Source of the DNA: Mycobacterium sp. Z3061
Lineage (GTDB): Bacteria > Actinomycetota > Actinomycetes > Mycobacteriales > Mycobacteriaceae
DNA length: 64,000 bases
Direction of reading: 5' to 3'
Assembly (NCBI RefSeq): GCF_031583025.1
Contig: NZ_CP134062.1
Span: 5,553,234-5,617,233, forward strand
The notes below the pieces were generated by a model, which saw only the letters and a program-made list of their open reading frames with translations, ran no database searches and was not told the DNA's origin. This document shows, piece by piece, positions 7,519-17,068 of the stretch (the stretch's first letter is position 1; each line of letters begins with the position of its first letter). The translations under genes and the position numbers were made by a program.

Positions 7519-8370
7519 ATGGCCGAGAACACTCTCCCCCAGGCACCGGTGCGCATGGTCGTCAGCGGAAGCATCGTCGAGCGTTGCGAAACACACGAGG
7601 TGCTGTCGATCGTCGACTCGCGCCTGCGATCGCCGTCCGGTCGCGGTCTGGCCGTGGGATCGGTGAACCTGGACCATCTGCATCACTTCCGTGTCGCGAG
7701 CGCCGCCCCCAACGGACTGGTGGAATGGCTGTTGCTGGCCGACGGCATGCCGATCGCCTGGCGGGGCAAATTGCTGACCGCACGGCCGTGGCCCCGCGTC
7801 ACCGGGGCTGACCTGCTGCCGTCGCTACTGGCACTGGCCGAAGCGAACGGTCACCGGGTCGGCTTCTTCGGCGGCAGCCCGCAGACTCACCGGTCGCTGG
7901 CCGAGCACCTGCAGACGAATTATCCGGCCCTGGTGGTCTCCGGTATGTGGGCGCCCGACCTTGACGACATCGAATCACGTTCGCCCGCATTGTGTTCGGC
8001 GATCCGTGCGGCACGCACCGAGCTCCTGGTCGTCAGCCTGGGCAAGCCGCGCCAGGAGCGCTGGGTCGACGAGTACGGACATGCGACCGGCGCCCGGGTG
8101 TTCCTGCCCTCCGGCGGTGCCGTCGATTTCCTGGCCGGCATGACCAGCCGGGCACCGCACTGGATGCAGCGCGCCGGCCTGGAATGGCTGTATCGGTTGA
8201 CCCGCGAACCGCGCCGGCTCGCGCGTCGCTATCTGCTGCAGGGGCCGATCGCACTGCTGCGTGCCCTACGGGCGCAGCTCATCTGCTACCCCGGCGTGCA
8301 CTACGTAGCCGCACCCGCGCCTGACCACATCGAAACCTGTGGCGCCGCAACCGAAGCGGTGTCCGCATGA
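7519..8370 (+). CDS. WecG/TagA/CpsF-family glycosyltransferase (GT26)
   Basis: A 283-residue membrane-associated GT26 enzyme that would add the second sugar to the undecaprenyl-PP-linked first sugar on the cytosolic face. Family motifs include VNLDHLHH, the acceptor-site DGMPIAW, TGADLLP, LVVSLGKPRQERW and FLPSGGAVDFLAG. The C-terminal basic and aromatic segment (LARRYLLQGP, residues about 235-250) is the membrane-docking appendage. It starts 7 bp after the deacetylase and ends in an ATGA overlap with the phosphoglycosyltransferase gene, fitting consecutive steps in one pathway. Confidence 0.9.
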   Translation: MAENTLPQAPVRMVVSGSIVERCETHEVLSIVDSRLRSPSGRGLAVGSVNLDHLHHFRVASAAPNGLVEWLLLADGMPIAWRGKLLTARPWPRVTGADLLPSLLALAEANGHRVGFFGGSPQTHRSLAEHLQTNYPALVVSGMWAPDLDDIESRSPALCSAIRAARTELLVVSLGKPRQERWVDEYGHATGARVFLPSGGAVDFLAGMTSRAPHWMQRAGLEWLYRLTREPRRLARRYLLQGPIALLRALRAQLICYPGVHYVAAPAPDHIETCGAATEAVSA

Positions 8371-9887
8371 CAGAGAGATCGGCCAGCATGACGGCCACCC
8401 TGCATGCGAAAACCGGCCGCTCACGCCTGGTCGCGGTGCCGCCGCAACGCGTCAGCACCGTTCCGCGCTGGCAGCAACAGTATTCGGCGCGGCTGCGTAT
8501 CACCGACTCGGTCATCGTCTGCGCGGCAATCGTGCTCGCGCAGTTCGTCCGGTTCGGCGACTCGCCGAACATGTCGGGCTACCCGGGTCCGGTGATGACG
8601 CTGTTCTCCTGCCTGTTCGCGTTGCTGTGGCTGACCTCGATCTCGGTGTTCCACACCCGGTCCCCCCGGATCATCGGCGCCGGCATCGACGAGTACCGGC
8701 GGCTGGCGAGCGCGTCGTTCTCGGTGTTCGGCATCATCGCGATGGTCACGTTGCTGGCCAAGATCGATCTGGCCCGCGGCTACCTGGCGGTCGCCCTCCC
8801 GGCCGGCACCCTGGGCCTGCTGGCCAGCCGCAACATGTGGCGGAAGTACGTGTGGCGCATGCGCGCCCGCGGCCAGTACCAGACCATGGTGCTGGCGATC
8901 GGCGACCGCTCCGGAGTCACCCACCTCGCCCACGAATTGATCCGCAACCCGAAGGAGGGTTATGTCGTTGTGGGCGTGTGCATCCCGGGGTACGGGCTGC
9001 AACGCGACGAGACGCTCCGGGTACAGGGCCGCGAGATTCCGATCCTGGGCGACGAATCCAGCGCGGTGTCCGCGATCGGGCTGTGCGGCGCCGACACCGT
9101 CGCGGTGACCCGCACCGAACATTTCGGGGTCCACGGCATCCGCGATCTGATGTGGCGGCTGGAGACGATGGACGTCGACCTGGTCGTGTCACCCGGCGTG
9201 ATGGATGTTGCCGGTGCCCGGCTGACCATGCGGCCGATCGCCGGATACCCCCTGCTGCACGTCGACAAGCCGCAGTACGAGGGCACTCAGCGCCTGCAGA
9301 AACGCGCCTTCGACTTCTGTTTCGCGCTGGCGGCGCTGATGGTGACGTCGCCGCTGCTGGTCGCGGCCGCCGTCTCAATCAAGTTGAGCAGCAAGGGACC
9401 TGTCTTCTATCGCGCGGAACGCATCGGCCTGGACGGCAGGCCTTTCACGATGCTGAAGTTCCGCACCATGGTCGACGGCGCGGACAAACAACTGGAGCGA
9501 CTGCTGCCCCTGAACCAGGGTGCCGGCGGGGTGCTCTTCAAGATCCACCAGGACCCGCGCGTGACATCAGTCGGAAAGGTGCTGCGCCGCTTCAGTATTG
9601 ATGAGCTGCCGCAATTCATCAACGTGCTCAAGCAGGACATGAGCGTTGTCGGTCCGCGGCCGCCGCTGCGCCGCGAGGTGGAGAACTACGACGGTGAGGT
9701 CAAGCGCCGGCTGCTGGTCAAGCCCGGTGTCACCGGCCTCTGGCAGGTGAGCGGCCGATCCGACCTGTCTTGGGAGGACTCGGTCCGGCTCGATCTTTCC
9801 TACGTCGACAACTGGTCGATGGCAGGTGATCTGGTGATCATCGCCCGCACACTGCGGGCCGTGCTGGCCAGCGACGGGGCCTACTAG
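8367..9887 (+). CDS. Exopolysaccharide initiating polyprenyl-phosphate sugar-1-phosphate transferase (WbaP/CpsE type)
   Basis: A 506-residue integral membrane enzyme that transfers a hexose-1-phosphate from an NDP-sugar to undecaprenyl (or decaprenyl) phosphate, starting each repeat unit. About four N-terminal membrane segments (residues 50-170) precede a Rossmann-like CoA-binding-type domain. The C-terminal catalytic domain opens with the re-entrant helix KRAFDFCFALAALMVTSPLL. It continues with YRAERIGLDGRPFTMLKFRTM, the active-site pair FSIDELPQFINVL and VGPRPPLRREV, then PGVTGLWQVSGRS. All expected catalytic motifs are intact. It overlaps its neighbour's stop by 4 bp. Confidence 0.95.
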   Translation: MTERSASMTATLHAKTGRSRLVAVPPQRVSTVPRWQQQYSARLRITDSVIVCAAIVLAQFVRFGDSPNMSGYPGPVMTLFSCLFALLWLTSISVFHTRSPRIIGAGIDEYRRLASASFSVFGIIAMVTLLAKIDLARGYLAVALPAGTLGLLASRNMWRKYVWRMRARGQYQTMVLAIGDRSGVTHLAHELIRNPKEGYVVVGVCIPGYGLQRDETLRVQGREIPILGDESSAVSAIGLCGADTVAVTRTEHFGVHGIRDLMWRLETMDVDLVVSPGVMDVAGARLTMRPIAGYPLLHVDKPQYEGTQRLQKRAFDFCFALAALMVTSPLLVAAAVSIKLSSKGPVFYRAERIGLDGRPFTMLKFRTMVDGADKQLERLLPLNQGAGGVLFKIHQDPRVTSVGKVLRRFSIDELPQFINVLKQDMSVVGPRPPLRREVENYDGEVKRRLLVKPGVTGLWQVSGRSDLSWEDSVRLDLSYVDNWSMAGDLVIIARTLRAVLASDGAY

Positions 9888-9889
9888 AC

Positions 9890-11371
9890 ATGAGGAGCGA
9901 CATTGTGATCGAGCCGCCGGCGCACGAGTCGGCGGCGGCGCCTGAGGTGCCGCCGTCGCGGATCGCGCACGCGTTCTCGGTCCAGCTCGTCTGCCGGGTG
10001 TTGGGCATGCTGGCCTCGGTGGTATCGGTGTCGATGACCGCGCGCTACCTGGGCCCCGGCCGCTACGGGCAGCTGATGGTGGCGGTCGCATTCATCGGGA
10101 TGTGGACCGCGGCAACAGATCTCGGTATCAACACCGTGATCGTGCGGCGGGTCACCGCGGGCCGCGGCGCGCTGGAGCGGCTCGTTCGGGTCAATAGCGG
10201 CCTGTCCCTGATGTATTGCGTCCCGCTGGCGGTGATGGCGGCAGTCACCGGGTGGCTGATCTATCGCGACGCCGACGTGCGAGTGATGCTGGTGGTGTTG
10301 TCCGGGCAGCTGCTGCTGCTCACGGTGCGGACCCGGTTCGAGCCCGTCTTCTTGTCCACCGTGCGTTTCGCCGCGGTCGCCGTCTCCGACGTCGCGGGCC
10401 GGATCGGCACGCTGGCGATGGTCAGCTGGCTGGTGGCGACACACGCGAACATCATCTGGTTCGCGGTGGCACAACTCATACCGCCGTTGGTGCAGTTGGC
10501 GATTCAAGGCACGGCGGCGGCACGGCACGTGTCGCTGCGGCCGGTGTTCTCCACGCGCGAGTCCATCGACCTGCTGCGCGAAAGCCTGCCGCTGATGGGC
10601 GTCGCGCTGGTCGGCATCCTGTACTGGCGCGCCGACGGGGTGATCCTGTCCCTGCTCAACAGCCATGCCGAGGTCGGCGTCTACGGGCTGGCGTACACCA
10701 TCGCCTTCAACACCGAGGCGCTGTCCATCTTCTTCCAGAAGTCCACCCTTTCCACGGCCACCGGACTGTATTCGCGCGACGTCGGCGCTTACGTCGCGTT
10801 CCTGCGCCGCAGCGTCGAATTGATGAGCTTCCTGGCCTTCCCGGTCGCCGTCGTCGGCACCTTGCTGGCCGGCCCGCTGATCAAACTGTTCGGCGACGCC
10901 GAGTTCGTGACGCGCGGGGCACCCACCCTGGCGTTGCTGCTCATCGCCGCCTCGTTGCGCTTCGTCACGGGAACCCTCGGGCAGGGCCTGTTCGCCTGCC
11001 ACGAACAGCGGTTCTTCTTCCGGTTGTCCGTGGGCGCCCTGGCCGCCAACGTGGCGCTGAACCTGTTGCTGGACGGTCGATTCGGCGCGGTCGGCGCCGG
11101 CATCTCGCTGGTGTGCACGGAGCTGATCGGGTTGACGTTCGCCAGCTGGCGGCTGGGTAGTCACTGCGGATACCGCACACCCATGACTTTCCTGATCCGC
11201 CTCCTGATTCCGACGTCGGCCAGCGCCATTGTGGCGCTGCTGCTTTCGGACCAGAACGTGGTGTTCACACTGGCCGCGGCCGCGGCCACCTACCTGGCCG
11301 TCAACGTCGTGGCCGGTCCCGTCAACTGGTCCACACTGACCTCGCTTTTCCGGAAAAAGGTGACCGCATGA
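9890..11371 (+). CDS. Wzx-type oligosaccharide flippase (MOP/PST superfamily)
   Basis: A 493-residue polytopic membrane protein with 12-14 hydrophobic segments, the expected number for the polysaccharide transporter family. The N-terminal signature appears in IAHAFSVQLVCRVLGMLASV and RYLGPGRYGQL (the MOP-type 'GxxxxG' start), with the second repeat half from LLRESLPLMGVALVGILYWR. It would move the lipid-linked repeat unit across the inner membrane. ATG 9890 begins 2 bp after the previous stop; its own stop overlaps the next ATG (ATGA). Confidence 0.9.
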   Translation: MRSDIVIEPPAHESAAAPEVPPSRIAHAFSVQLVCRVLGMLASVVSVSMTARYLGPGRYGQLMVAVAFIGMWTAATDLGINTVIVRRVTAGRGALERLVRVNSGLSLMYCVPLAVMAAVTGWLIYRDADVRVMLVVLSGQLLLLTVRTRFEPVFLSTVRFAAVAVSDVAGRIGTLAMVSWLVATHANIIWFAVAQLIPPLVQLAIQGTAAARHVSLRPVFSTRESIDLLRESLPLMGVALVGILYWRADGVILSLLNSHAEVGVYGLAYTIAFNTEALSIFFQKSTLSTATGLYSRDVGAYVAFLRRSVELMSFLAFPVAVVGTLLAGPLIKLFGDAEFVTRGAPTLALLLIAASLRFVTGTLGQGLFACHEQRFFFRLSVGALAANVALNLLLDGRFGAVGAGISLVCTELIGLTFASWRLGSHCGYRTPMTFLIRLLIPTSASAIVALLLSDQNVVFTLAAAAATYLAVNVVAGPVNWSTLTSLFRKKVTA

Positions 11372-13326
11372 GAACCGAACGGCCCCTGTCGGTGCTGATC
11401 GTGACCTACAAGAGTCACGAACTGTTGGAGCAGTGCCTGGCCAGCGTCGCCGAGCACGCGCCGCAGTTGCCGGTCTACGTCTACGAGAACAGCGGTGATC
11501 AGTACCCGGGCCGCGAGGAACTGGCCGCGCGCCATCCCGACGTGCACTGGGTGCTCGGTCCGGTGAATCTCGGCTTCGGGGCGGCCTTCAACGCACTGGC
11601 TGAGCACACTCCCGACGACACCGATTTTCTGCTGCTGAACGCCGATACACGGCTGACCGGGCCGCTGACCCGGACCCTCGAGTTGTTCCGTCAACCCGGC
11701 GTCGCCGCCGTGTCGCCGCTGATCCAAGACCCCGGGGCGCCGGGCCCGCGGCTGTGGGACATCGCCACCAAGCACCGAACCCTGACCCGGTCGGTCGTGG
11801 CGGCCGCAGGCTATTCCGACCGGCTACGCGGCACCCGGTTCTCCCACCTCTATCGCGAGCAGCCCACCGAGTCGGAGAATATCGACGGGTACATGGCCGG
11901 CATCTGCCTGGCGATCAACCGCGACGCCTGGAACGAGATCGGAGGCTTCGACGAGGAATTCTTCCTGTACGGCGAAGAGACCGACTGGCAGGAGCGGGCC
12001 ACCGCCGCAGGCTGGCGCATCCTGCTGGCCGACGAGCTGAACGCCGAGCACGGCAACCCGGCGGCCGGCACCGCCGCTCGCGAATCGGTCTTCACGCACG
12101 GGGCCGAGGTTTCCACCGTGGAACGATTCCGGAACCGGGACTTGTTGCGTTCCAACATCGCACTGCTGCTGGAACGCCAGGACAGTGTTCACCACGGGGA
12201 CGCGTTCCTGGCCGCCACCTCGTTGCTGGACCGGGTCCAACGGTCCAAACGGGGTGCCCGCAAACGCGCCATCGATGCCCGTCGCACTGATAAGCCCTCC
12301 ATCGTCATCACCACCAATCGCCTCGTCTACGGTGGTGCGGAGCGACAGAAGGCGCTACTGGCAACGGAATTGGATCGCCGCGGCTACCCCGTGACGGTCG
12401 TCTGCATGCAACGGTTCGGTCCGCTGCTCAAGGAGATCCCGCACAGCATCCGGGTAGTACGGCAGCCCTGGTGGGCGCCGATGGTCGATCTTCCGGACGG
12501 CCCGTCGGTGTTGATCAGTGGAGACACCAACACCGAGACCGGGTTCGCAACGCTCTGGAAGGCTGCCTCGCGTGACCGGCGCTGGCTGGTGGCCCCGCAC
12601 GTGCCGCCGGAGTCCGACCGGCCGATCTATTCCCGGCCGCTGACCGCCGCGATGAATCGCGCCGACGGCTTCATCGTTCTCGCCCAAAGTCATTGGGACA
12701 TGCTCACCCCGCACCACAACATCAAGGGACGGCACTTCCTGGCGCCCAACGGTGTGGCCGTCTCGGGCGAACCCACCGAACGGGTCCGCGCCGCCGGTGA
12801 ACCGCCGCACCTGGTGATGCTGTCGCGCATCGTCGAGCACAAGAACCCGCACCTGCTGATCGACGCACTGAGCGGCCTGACCGAGCTGCCCTGGCGGCTC
12901 TCGATTTTCGGCGACGGACCCGACCGGGAGACCCTCGAAGCCCGCACGCCGGAGTCGTTGCGCGGGCGCATTCAATGGCGCGGATGGTCACCCGGGCCCG
13001 GCCCGGCGCTGGCCGATGCCGACCTGCTCTGCGTGCCAAGCCGTTCCGAGGCATTCCCTATGGTGATCCTGGAGGCCATGGCACGCGGGGTGCCGGTGGC
13101 AGCATCGGGCATCTGCGCGGTCCCGGAGATGCTGGACTTCGGCAAGGCCGGCTTCGTCGTCGAGCCCGTGTCGGTATCCGCGTGGCGCAACCAACTGGCA
13201 GAAATTCTCACCGATCTCGATGCGCTGCCGGAGGTCGGATGGCGCGGCTTCGAGCGGCTACAAACGCATTACACCGTTGAGGCGATGACCGATGCCTACC
13301 TCGATGCGATCGGCGCGGTGATGTGA
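11368..13326 (+). CDS. Two-domain glycosyltransferase: GT2 fused to GT4
   Basis: A 652-residue fusion. Residues 1-275 form a GT2 domain like rhamnosyl/galactosyltransferases: LSVLIVTYKSHELLEQCL, FLLLNADTRL (DxD-like NAD), 'GYMAGICLAINRDAW', GGFDEEFFLYGEETDW. Residues about 310-650 form a GT4 domain: NRLVYGGAERQ, MLSRIVEHKNPHLLIDAL, IFGDGPDRE and the E-x7-E motif in SRSEAFPMVILEAMARG. The single frame has no internal stop or ribosome site, so both activities should be in one polypeptide and act in successive cytosolic transfers. ATGA overlap upstream; GTGA overlap downstream. Confidence 0.9.
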   Translation: MRTERPLSVLIVTYKSHELLEQCLASVAEHAPQLPVYVYENSGDQYPGREELAARHPDVHWVLGPVNLGFGAAFNALAEHTPDDTDFLLLNADTRLTGPLTRTLELFRQPGVAAVSPLIQDPGAPGPRLWDIATKHRTLTRSVVAAAGYSDRLRGTRFSHLYREQPTESENIDGYMAGICLAINRDAWNEIGGFDEEFFLYGEETDWQERATAAGWRILLADELNAEHGNPAAGTAARESVFTHGAEVSTVERFRNRDLLRSNIALLLERQDSVHHGDAFLAATSLLDRVQRSKRGARKRAIDARRTDKPSIVITTNRLVYGGAERQKALLATELDRRGYPVTVVCMQRFGPLLKEIPHSIRVVRQPWWAPMVDLPDGPSVLISGDTNTETGFATLWKAASRDRRWLVAPHVPPESDRPIYSRPLTAAMNRADGFIVLAQSHWDMLTPHHNIKGRHFLAPNGVAVSGEPTERVRAAGEPPHLVMLSRIVEHKNPHLLIDALSGLTELPWRLSIFGDGPDRETLEARTPESLRGRIQWRGWSPGPGPALADADLLCVPSRSEAFPMVILEAMARGVPVAASGICAVPEMLDFGKAGFVVEPVSVSAWRNQLAEILTDLDALPEVGWRGFERLQTHYTVEAMTDAYLDAIGAVM

Positions 13327-14633
13327 GCCTCACCGTGCCACCCGTGAAACCTGAACAGACCAAACGAATCGAGAATTACATGAAGTGCCGCCTGTGCGAC
13401 TCGCAGCGCATGCTCAGCGTGCTGGACCTGGGTGCGACGCCGCCGTGTGAAAAGATCCTCTCCCCGGAGGAACTCGACCTGCCCGAGCCCACCTACCCGC
13501 TGCACCTGCGCCTGTGTGAAGACTGCCTGCTGCTGCAGATTCCCGCGCTGATCACACCCGAGGAAACTTTCACCGAATACGCCTACTACTCCTCGTATTC
13601 CGACAGCTGGGTCCAGCATGCCGAGACGTTTGTCGATCAGGCCGTCAAGCGCCTCGGGCTGGGACCCGATTCGTTCATGGTCGAGGTCGCCAGCAACGAC
13701 GGGTATCTGCTGCAGCACGCTGTCGCCCGGGGCATCCCCTGCTTGGGCATCGAGCCCTCGCTCAACGTCGGGGCGGCCGCCACCAAACGTGGCGTGCCCA
13801 CCGTGTCCGAGTTCCTCAATCCGGCGCTGGCCCGCCGGGTCCGCGCCCAACACGGTTCGGCAAACCTGGTGGTGGCCAACAACGTGTACGCGCATATCCC
13901 CGACCTGCGTGGCTTCACCCAATCGCTGCGCGGGCTGCTCGCCGACGACGGGTGGCTGAGCATCGAGGTGCACCATGCGCTGAACCTGGTGTGCCTGGGA
14001 CAGTTCGACACGATCTATCACGAGCACTTCCAGTACTACACGGTGTTTTCGGCGCAGAACGCGCTCGCCAGCGCCGGCCTGGCCGTGGTCGACGTCGAAC
14101 TGCTGCCCACCCATGGCGGGTCCATCCGCGTGTGGGCCCGGCCGATCGAAGTTGCCGGACCACCCACCGAGCGCGTCAACAAGATCCTGCGCATCGAAGA
14201 GGCCGCGGGACTACACCGCCCCGAGGGCTACCTGCAATTGCGTCACCGCACCGAGGAGATCCGCCACGACCTGCTGCGGTTCCTGCTGCAGTGCCGCGCC
14301 GAGGGGAAGCGCGTCGTCGGTTACGGTGCTCCGGGCAAGGGCAACACCTTGCTGAACTACTGCGGAATCCGTACCGACCTGCTCGAGTACACCGTCGACC
14401 GAAATCCGTACAAGCACGGTCACTTCACCCCCGGCACCAGGATTCCGATTCACGATCCGCAGATGATCGCCAAGGACCGCCCGGATGTTGTGCTCGTGCT
14501 GCCCTGGAACCTGGAAACCGAACTCACCGAGCAACTCAGCTATGTCACCGAGTGGGGCGGACAGATCGTCTACCCGCTCCCGAATCTGCACCTGGCGACG
14601 AACGTGCATTCGCGCAGTGCCGCGGCCGGGTGA
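13323..14633 (+). CDS. TylCIII-type NDP-sugar C-methyltransferase
   Basis: A 436-residue (417 from ATG 13380) class I methyltransferase like TylC3/NovU, which add a methyl group to C3 of a deoxyketosugar nucleotide. A zinc-binding N-terminal unit has MKCRLCDS, PPCEK and CEDCLLLQ. The SAM site is VEVASNDGYLLQ, the catalytic YHEHFQYYT motif is intact, and the C-terminal second Rossmann-like domain has GYGAPGKGNTLL. GTG 13323 overlaps the preceding stop (GTGA) and was preferred, but ATG 13380 lies right at the zinc motif. No sugar 4,6-dehydratase or epimerase is in the cluster, so the substrate must come from elsewhere. Confidence 0.88.
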   Translation: MSLTVPPVKPEQTKRIENYMKCRLCDSQRMLSVLDLGATPPCEKILSPEELDLPEPTYPLHLRLCEDCLLLQIPALITPEETFTEYAYYSSYSDSWVQHAETFVDQAVKRLGLGPDSFMVEVASNDGYLLQHAVARGIPCLGIEPSLNVGAAATKRGVPTVSEFLNPALARRVRAQHGSANLVVANNVYAHIPDLRGFTQSLRGLLADDGWLSIEVHHALNLVCLGQFDTIYHEHFQYYTVFSAQNALASAGLAVVDVELLPTHGGSIRVWARPIEVAGPPTERVNKILRIEEAAGLHRPEGYLQLRHRTEEIRHDLLRFLLQCRAEGKRVVGYGAPGKGNTLLNYCGIRTDLLEYTVDRNPYKHGHFTPGTRIPIHDPQMIAKDRPDVVLVLPWNLETELTEQLSYVTEWGGQIVYPLPNLHLATNVHSRSAAAG

Positions 14634-15733
14634 GCCGCTGCCGGGGCTGCGGCGACACTGACCTGACCCGGGTTCTCGATCTGGGCAAAGCGCCTGCGGC
14701 CGAACAGTTTCCACTGATCTCCGAACCCCTCACCCCGGCGGAGACGATGCACGCACTCGCAATGGACCTGTGCGGCTGCTGCGGCCTTGCACAACTGGCC
14801 GGAGACGACGCCTTCCAAGCCGCCGAAGAGCAGCAGAGTGTCGAGCCGCAGGCGATGCTGGACCAGGCGACGGAAGCGGTGCAACGGGTCGCGGCAGGTG
14901 GCTGGCTGCGCGGCAGTACGGTTCGTGAGTTCGGCAGTCCGCACGGCGGAACCTGGCTGCCGATGTTCACCGACCGCGGTTATCGCGAGGCCGAGATCGC
15001 CGACGTGGTACTCGACACGTTCGGGCTCATGCATGATCCGGATCAGCGTGCCGCGTTCGAACTCCGGGCCAAGGCCACCGCACTCGACGGAGTTCTGCTG
15101 GTGCAGATCCCGTCACTGATGGCTATGGTCAGCCAGGGACAGTGGAACCTGTTGCGGCATAGCCACTTCGGCTACCACTCACTGACCGCGCTGACGAATC
15201 TGCTGGGGTCGGTGGGGATGAGCATCGCCACCGTGTGGGAGTTCGATTTGCTCGGCGGGACATATCTGGCCGCGGCGGTGCACGGCCAGGTCGCGCGGGA
15301 CGAGCGCGCGGACGAGATCTTGAAGCTTGAGCGGCAGTTCGGAGTGACGAAACCCTACGTACTTCGGAGAATGCAGAAGGCGGTCGACGTTCACGTTGAA
15401 CAGCTGCGCCAGTGGCTGGAAGCACAGGCCGATCAACAACTCTCGGTGTATGCGTACTGTGCCGGATCGCGGGTGCCCGCGTTGTTCAGCGCCGCGGGGA
15501 TAGACCGGCGGCTCATCAAGGGAATTGCAGATGCCTCGCCCGACAAGCATGGACGCCGGGTGCCGGGAACAGACATCGAGATCATCTCCCCCGAGCAGCT
15601 CATCGCCGCAGATCCCGATCGGGTATTGCTGACGTTGCCGTACCTCTACGACGAAGTGCGGCGCACCTACCCGCAGTTGGACGGACGCTGGTGGGTGGAC
15701 CACGGCTCTTCGGTCGCCGAGGGTCGAGCGTGA
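14630..15733 (+). CDS. Degenerate TylCIII-like methyltransferase homologue
   Basis: A 367-residue protein starting at GTG 14630 (GTGA overlap). It keeps the N-terminal zinc cysteines (CRGCGD; LCGCCGLAQL) and the C-terminal domain layout. Where the previous gene has the SAM loop VEVASNDGYLLQ, this one reads REFGSPHGGTWLPMF. The C-terminal GYGAPGKG is replaced by YAYCAGSRVP, and the YHEHFQYYT region by RHSHFGYHS. It is also shorter than the family (about 410). It may be an inactive partner of the preceding enzyme or have taken on another role. It is not a pseudogene by reading frame. Confidence 0.75.
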   Translation: MSRCRGCGDTDLTRVLDLGKAPAAEQFPLISEPLTPAETMHALAMDLCGCCGLAQLAGDDAFQAAEEQQSVEPQAMLDQATEAVQRVAAGGWLRGSTVREFGSPHGGTWLPMFTDRGYREAEIADVVLDTFGLMHDPDQRAAFELRAKATALDGVLLVQIPSLMAMVSQGQWNLLRHSHFGYHSLTALTNLLGSVGMSIATVWEFDLLGGTYLAAAVHGQVARDERADEILKLERQFGVTKPYVLRRMQKAVDVHVEQLRQWLEAQADQQLSVYAYCAGSRVPALFSAAGIDRRLIKGIADASPDKHGRRVPGTDIEIISPEQLIAADPDRVLLTLPYLYDEVRRTYPQLDGRWWVDHGSSVAEGRA

Positions 15734-16812
15734 AGCGGCCTCGGATTCTGTGGCTTTCGCCGTGGCTGCGGCCGCTGGCGCGCGTGCAGGTGGAGGCGCT
15801 GCGCCGACACGGTGCCGACGTGCTGCTGGTGACTTCCGACCAGCACCCGGAGTCCGGTGCCGCCCGCGAGTACGAACTCGTCCTGGATCCGCGATTCCGC
15901 ACCGCGGCAACGTGGCGTCCCAGTCTTGCGGCTTGGCAACGCATTCGCCAGTACCGTCCGGACGTGGTGGTGACGGAACTGGTCCGCGATCCCCGTTGGA
16001 TCGCTCTGGCGGGGCGGGCCCCGCGTATTCAGCTGGTGCACGACGACCGTCCGCACGACCCTGACGAGCAGCGGCCGTCCTATGAACTCGCGGTGTTCGA
16101 CCGCTGGGGCGCCCGCTCGGCGGCCACCGTCACGTACAGCAATTACGTTGCGGCACGGGTCACTACCCGTCGCGACGTGGCCAGCACGCCGGTGCACGTG
16201 CTGCCGCTCACCAGCGACCTGGATCCGGCCCTCGTCACTGAGCCGGTGGCCCCGCAGCATCGCCGTGATTTCGTCATGATCGGCCGGTTGAATCCCTACA
16301 AGAACCTCGACGTGGTGCTGCGGGCCTGGCAGCAGCATATCGGTGGAAAATGCTGGCGTGGGGACAAACTGGTGCTGATCGGCGACGGGTCGATTGACCC
16401 TGCGCGATTGCCGGCCCACACCGAATGGCGGTCGGGTCGCTACCGCTACGCCGACGTGCTCGGCACGCTGGCCGCGGCCAAGGGTTCGGTGGCCCATTAC
16501 CGGCGCGCCTCGCAGAGTGGAGTGCAGGTCCTGTCGATGCAGCTGGGCGTGATGCCCATCGTCTCCGATCGGGGCGGCTTGCCCGAATACCAACCGCCGG
16601 AATGCCATCCGGTCGGGGTCGACGACGTTGCCGGTCTGGCAGCCACTTTCGACGAACTCGCCGATCCGGCCGTGGCGGCCCGCCTCGGCGCCGTTGCGGC
16701 GCGACACTATGCGCAACGGTTCGCCGTCGACCACGCGGCGCAGCGGCTACTGGACGTGATCAGCGGCAGCTATCCGTCGTCGTCGCCGGTTTCCAGATGT
16801 TTCTCCGGGTGA
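15730..16812 (+). CDS. Glycosyltransferase, GT4-like
   Basis: A 360-residue GT-B fold glycosyltransferase. The N-terminal half has RILWLSPWLRPLARVQ, an acceptor-side loop with its Arg replacing the usual GG. The C-terminal donor domain has FVMIGRLNPYKNLDVVLRA, LVLIGDGS, and VMPIVSDRGGLPEY where GT4 enzymes have the E-x7-E region, here weakly conserved. The GTG at 15730 overlaps the previous stop. It is the last gene of the plus-strand operon and would act in the cytosol on the lipid-linked repeat unit; donor and acceptor are not assignable. Confidence 0.8.
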   Translation: MKRPRILWLSPWLRPLARVQVEALRRHGADVLLVTSDQHPESGAAREYELVLDPRFRTAATWRPSLAAWQRIRQYRPDVVVTELVRDPRWIALAGRAPRIQLVHDDRPHDPDEQRPSYELAVFDRWGARSAATVTYSNYVAARVTTRRDVASTPVHVLPLTSDLDPALVTEPVAPQHRRDFVMIGRLNPYKNLDVVLRAWQQHIGGKCWRGDKLVLIGDGSIDPARLPAHTEWRSGRYRYADVLGTLAAAKGSVAHYRRASQSGVQVLSMQLGVMPIVSDRGGLPEYQPPECHPVGVDDVAGLAATFDELADPAVAARLGAVAARHYAQRFAVDHAAQRLLDVISGSYPSSSPVSRCFSG

Positions 16813-17014
16813 TGCATGCAGTTGGTGCGGGGCCGTCCGAAGTCCAGGTGTTCGGCCGCAGCCGATCGGCCAGCGCCTGACCCAGGGAGCCGCCCAGCGT
16901 CGTCAGCAACTCGGGCCAACTCAACGTCTCCGCGGTGAGCTCCAACAACCGCGACACCGACCCGCCAAGCGCGCCCAACGCCTCGGCCCAGTCTTCACGC
17001 GTGCCGCAACTCAC
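16760..17014 (-). pseudogene. Possible remnant of a DUF222/13E12-like protein N-terminus
   Basis: An 84-codon frame from GTG 17014, overlapping the end of the glycosyltransferase gene on the other strand. Its first 45 residues (TREDWAEALGALGGSV, then LELTAETLSWPELLTTL) faintly resemble the N-terminus of mycobacterial 13E12-repeat/HNH proteins. There is no clear ribosome site and the tail is non-descript. It could equally be a chance frame in the 256-bp convergent gap. Confidence 0.2.
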
Positions 17015-17068
17015 GCCCCAATTCTATTGCGGGGCACTGACATCTGAATCCTGCGCCGCGCCAATACC

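Noticed and set aside
9884..11164. Long minus-strand frame of 426 codons
   Set aside because: It is antisense to the Wzx flippase gene and composed of Gln/His/Arg/Asp-rich shadow sequence.
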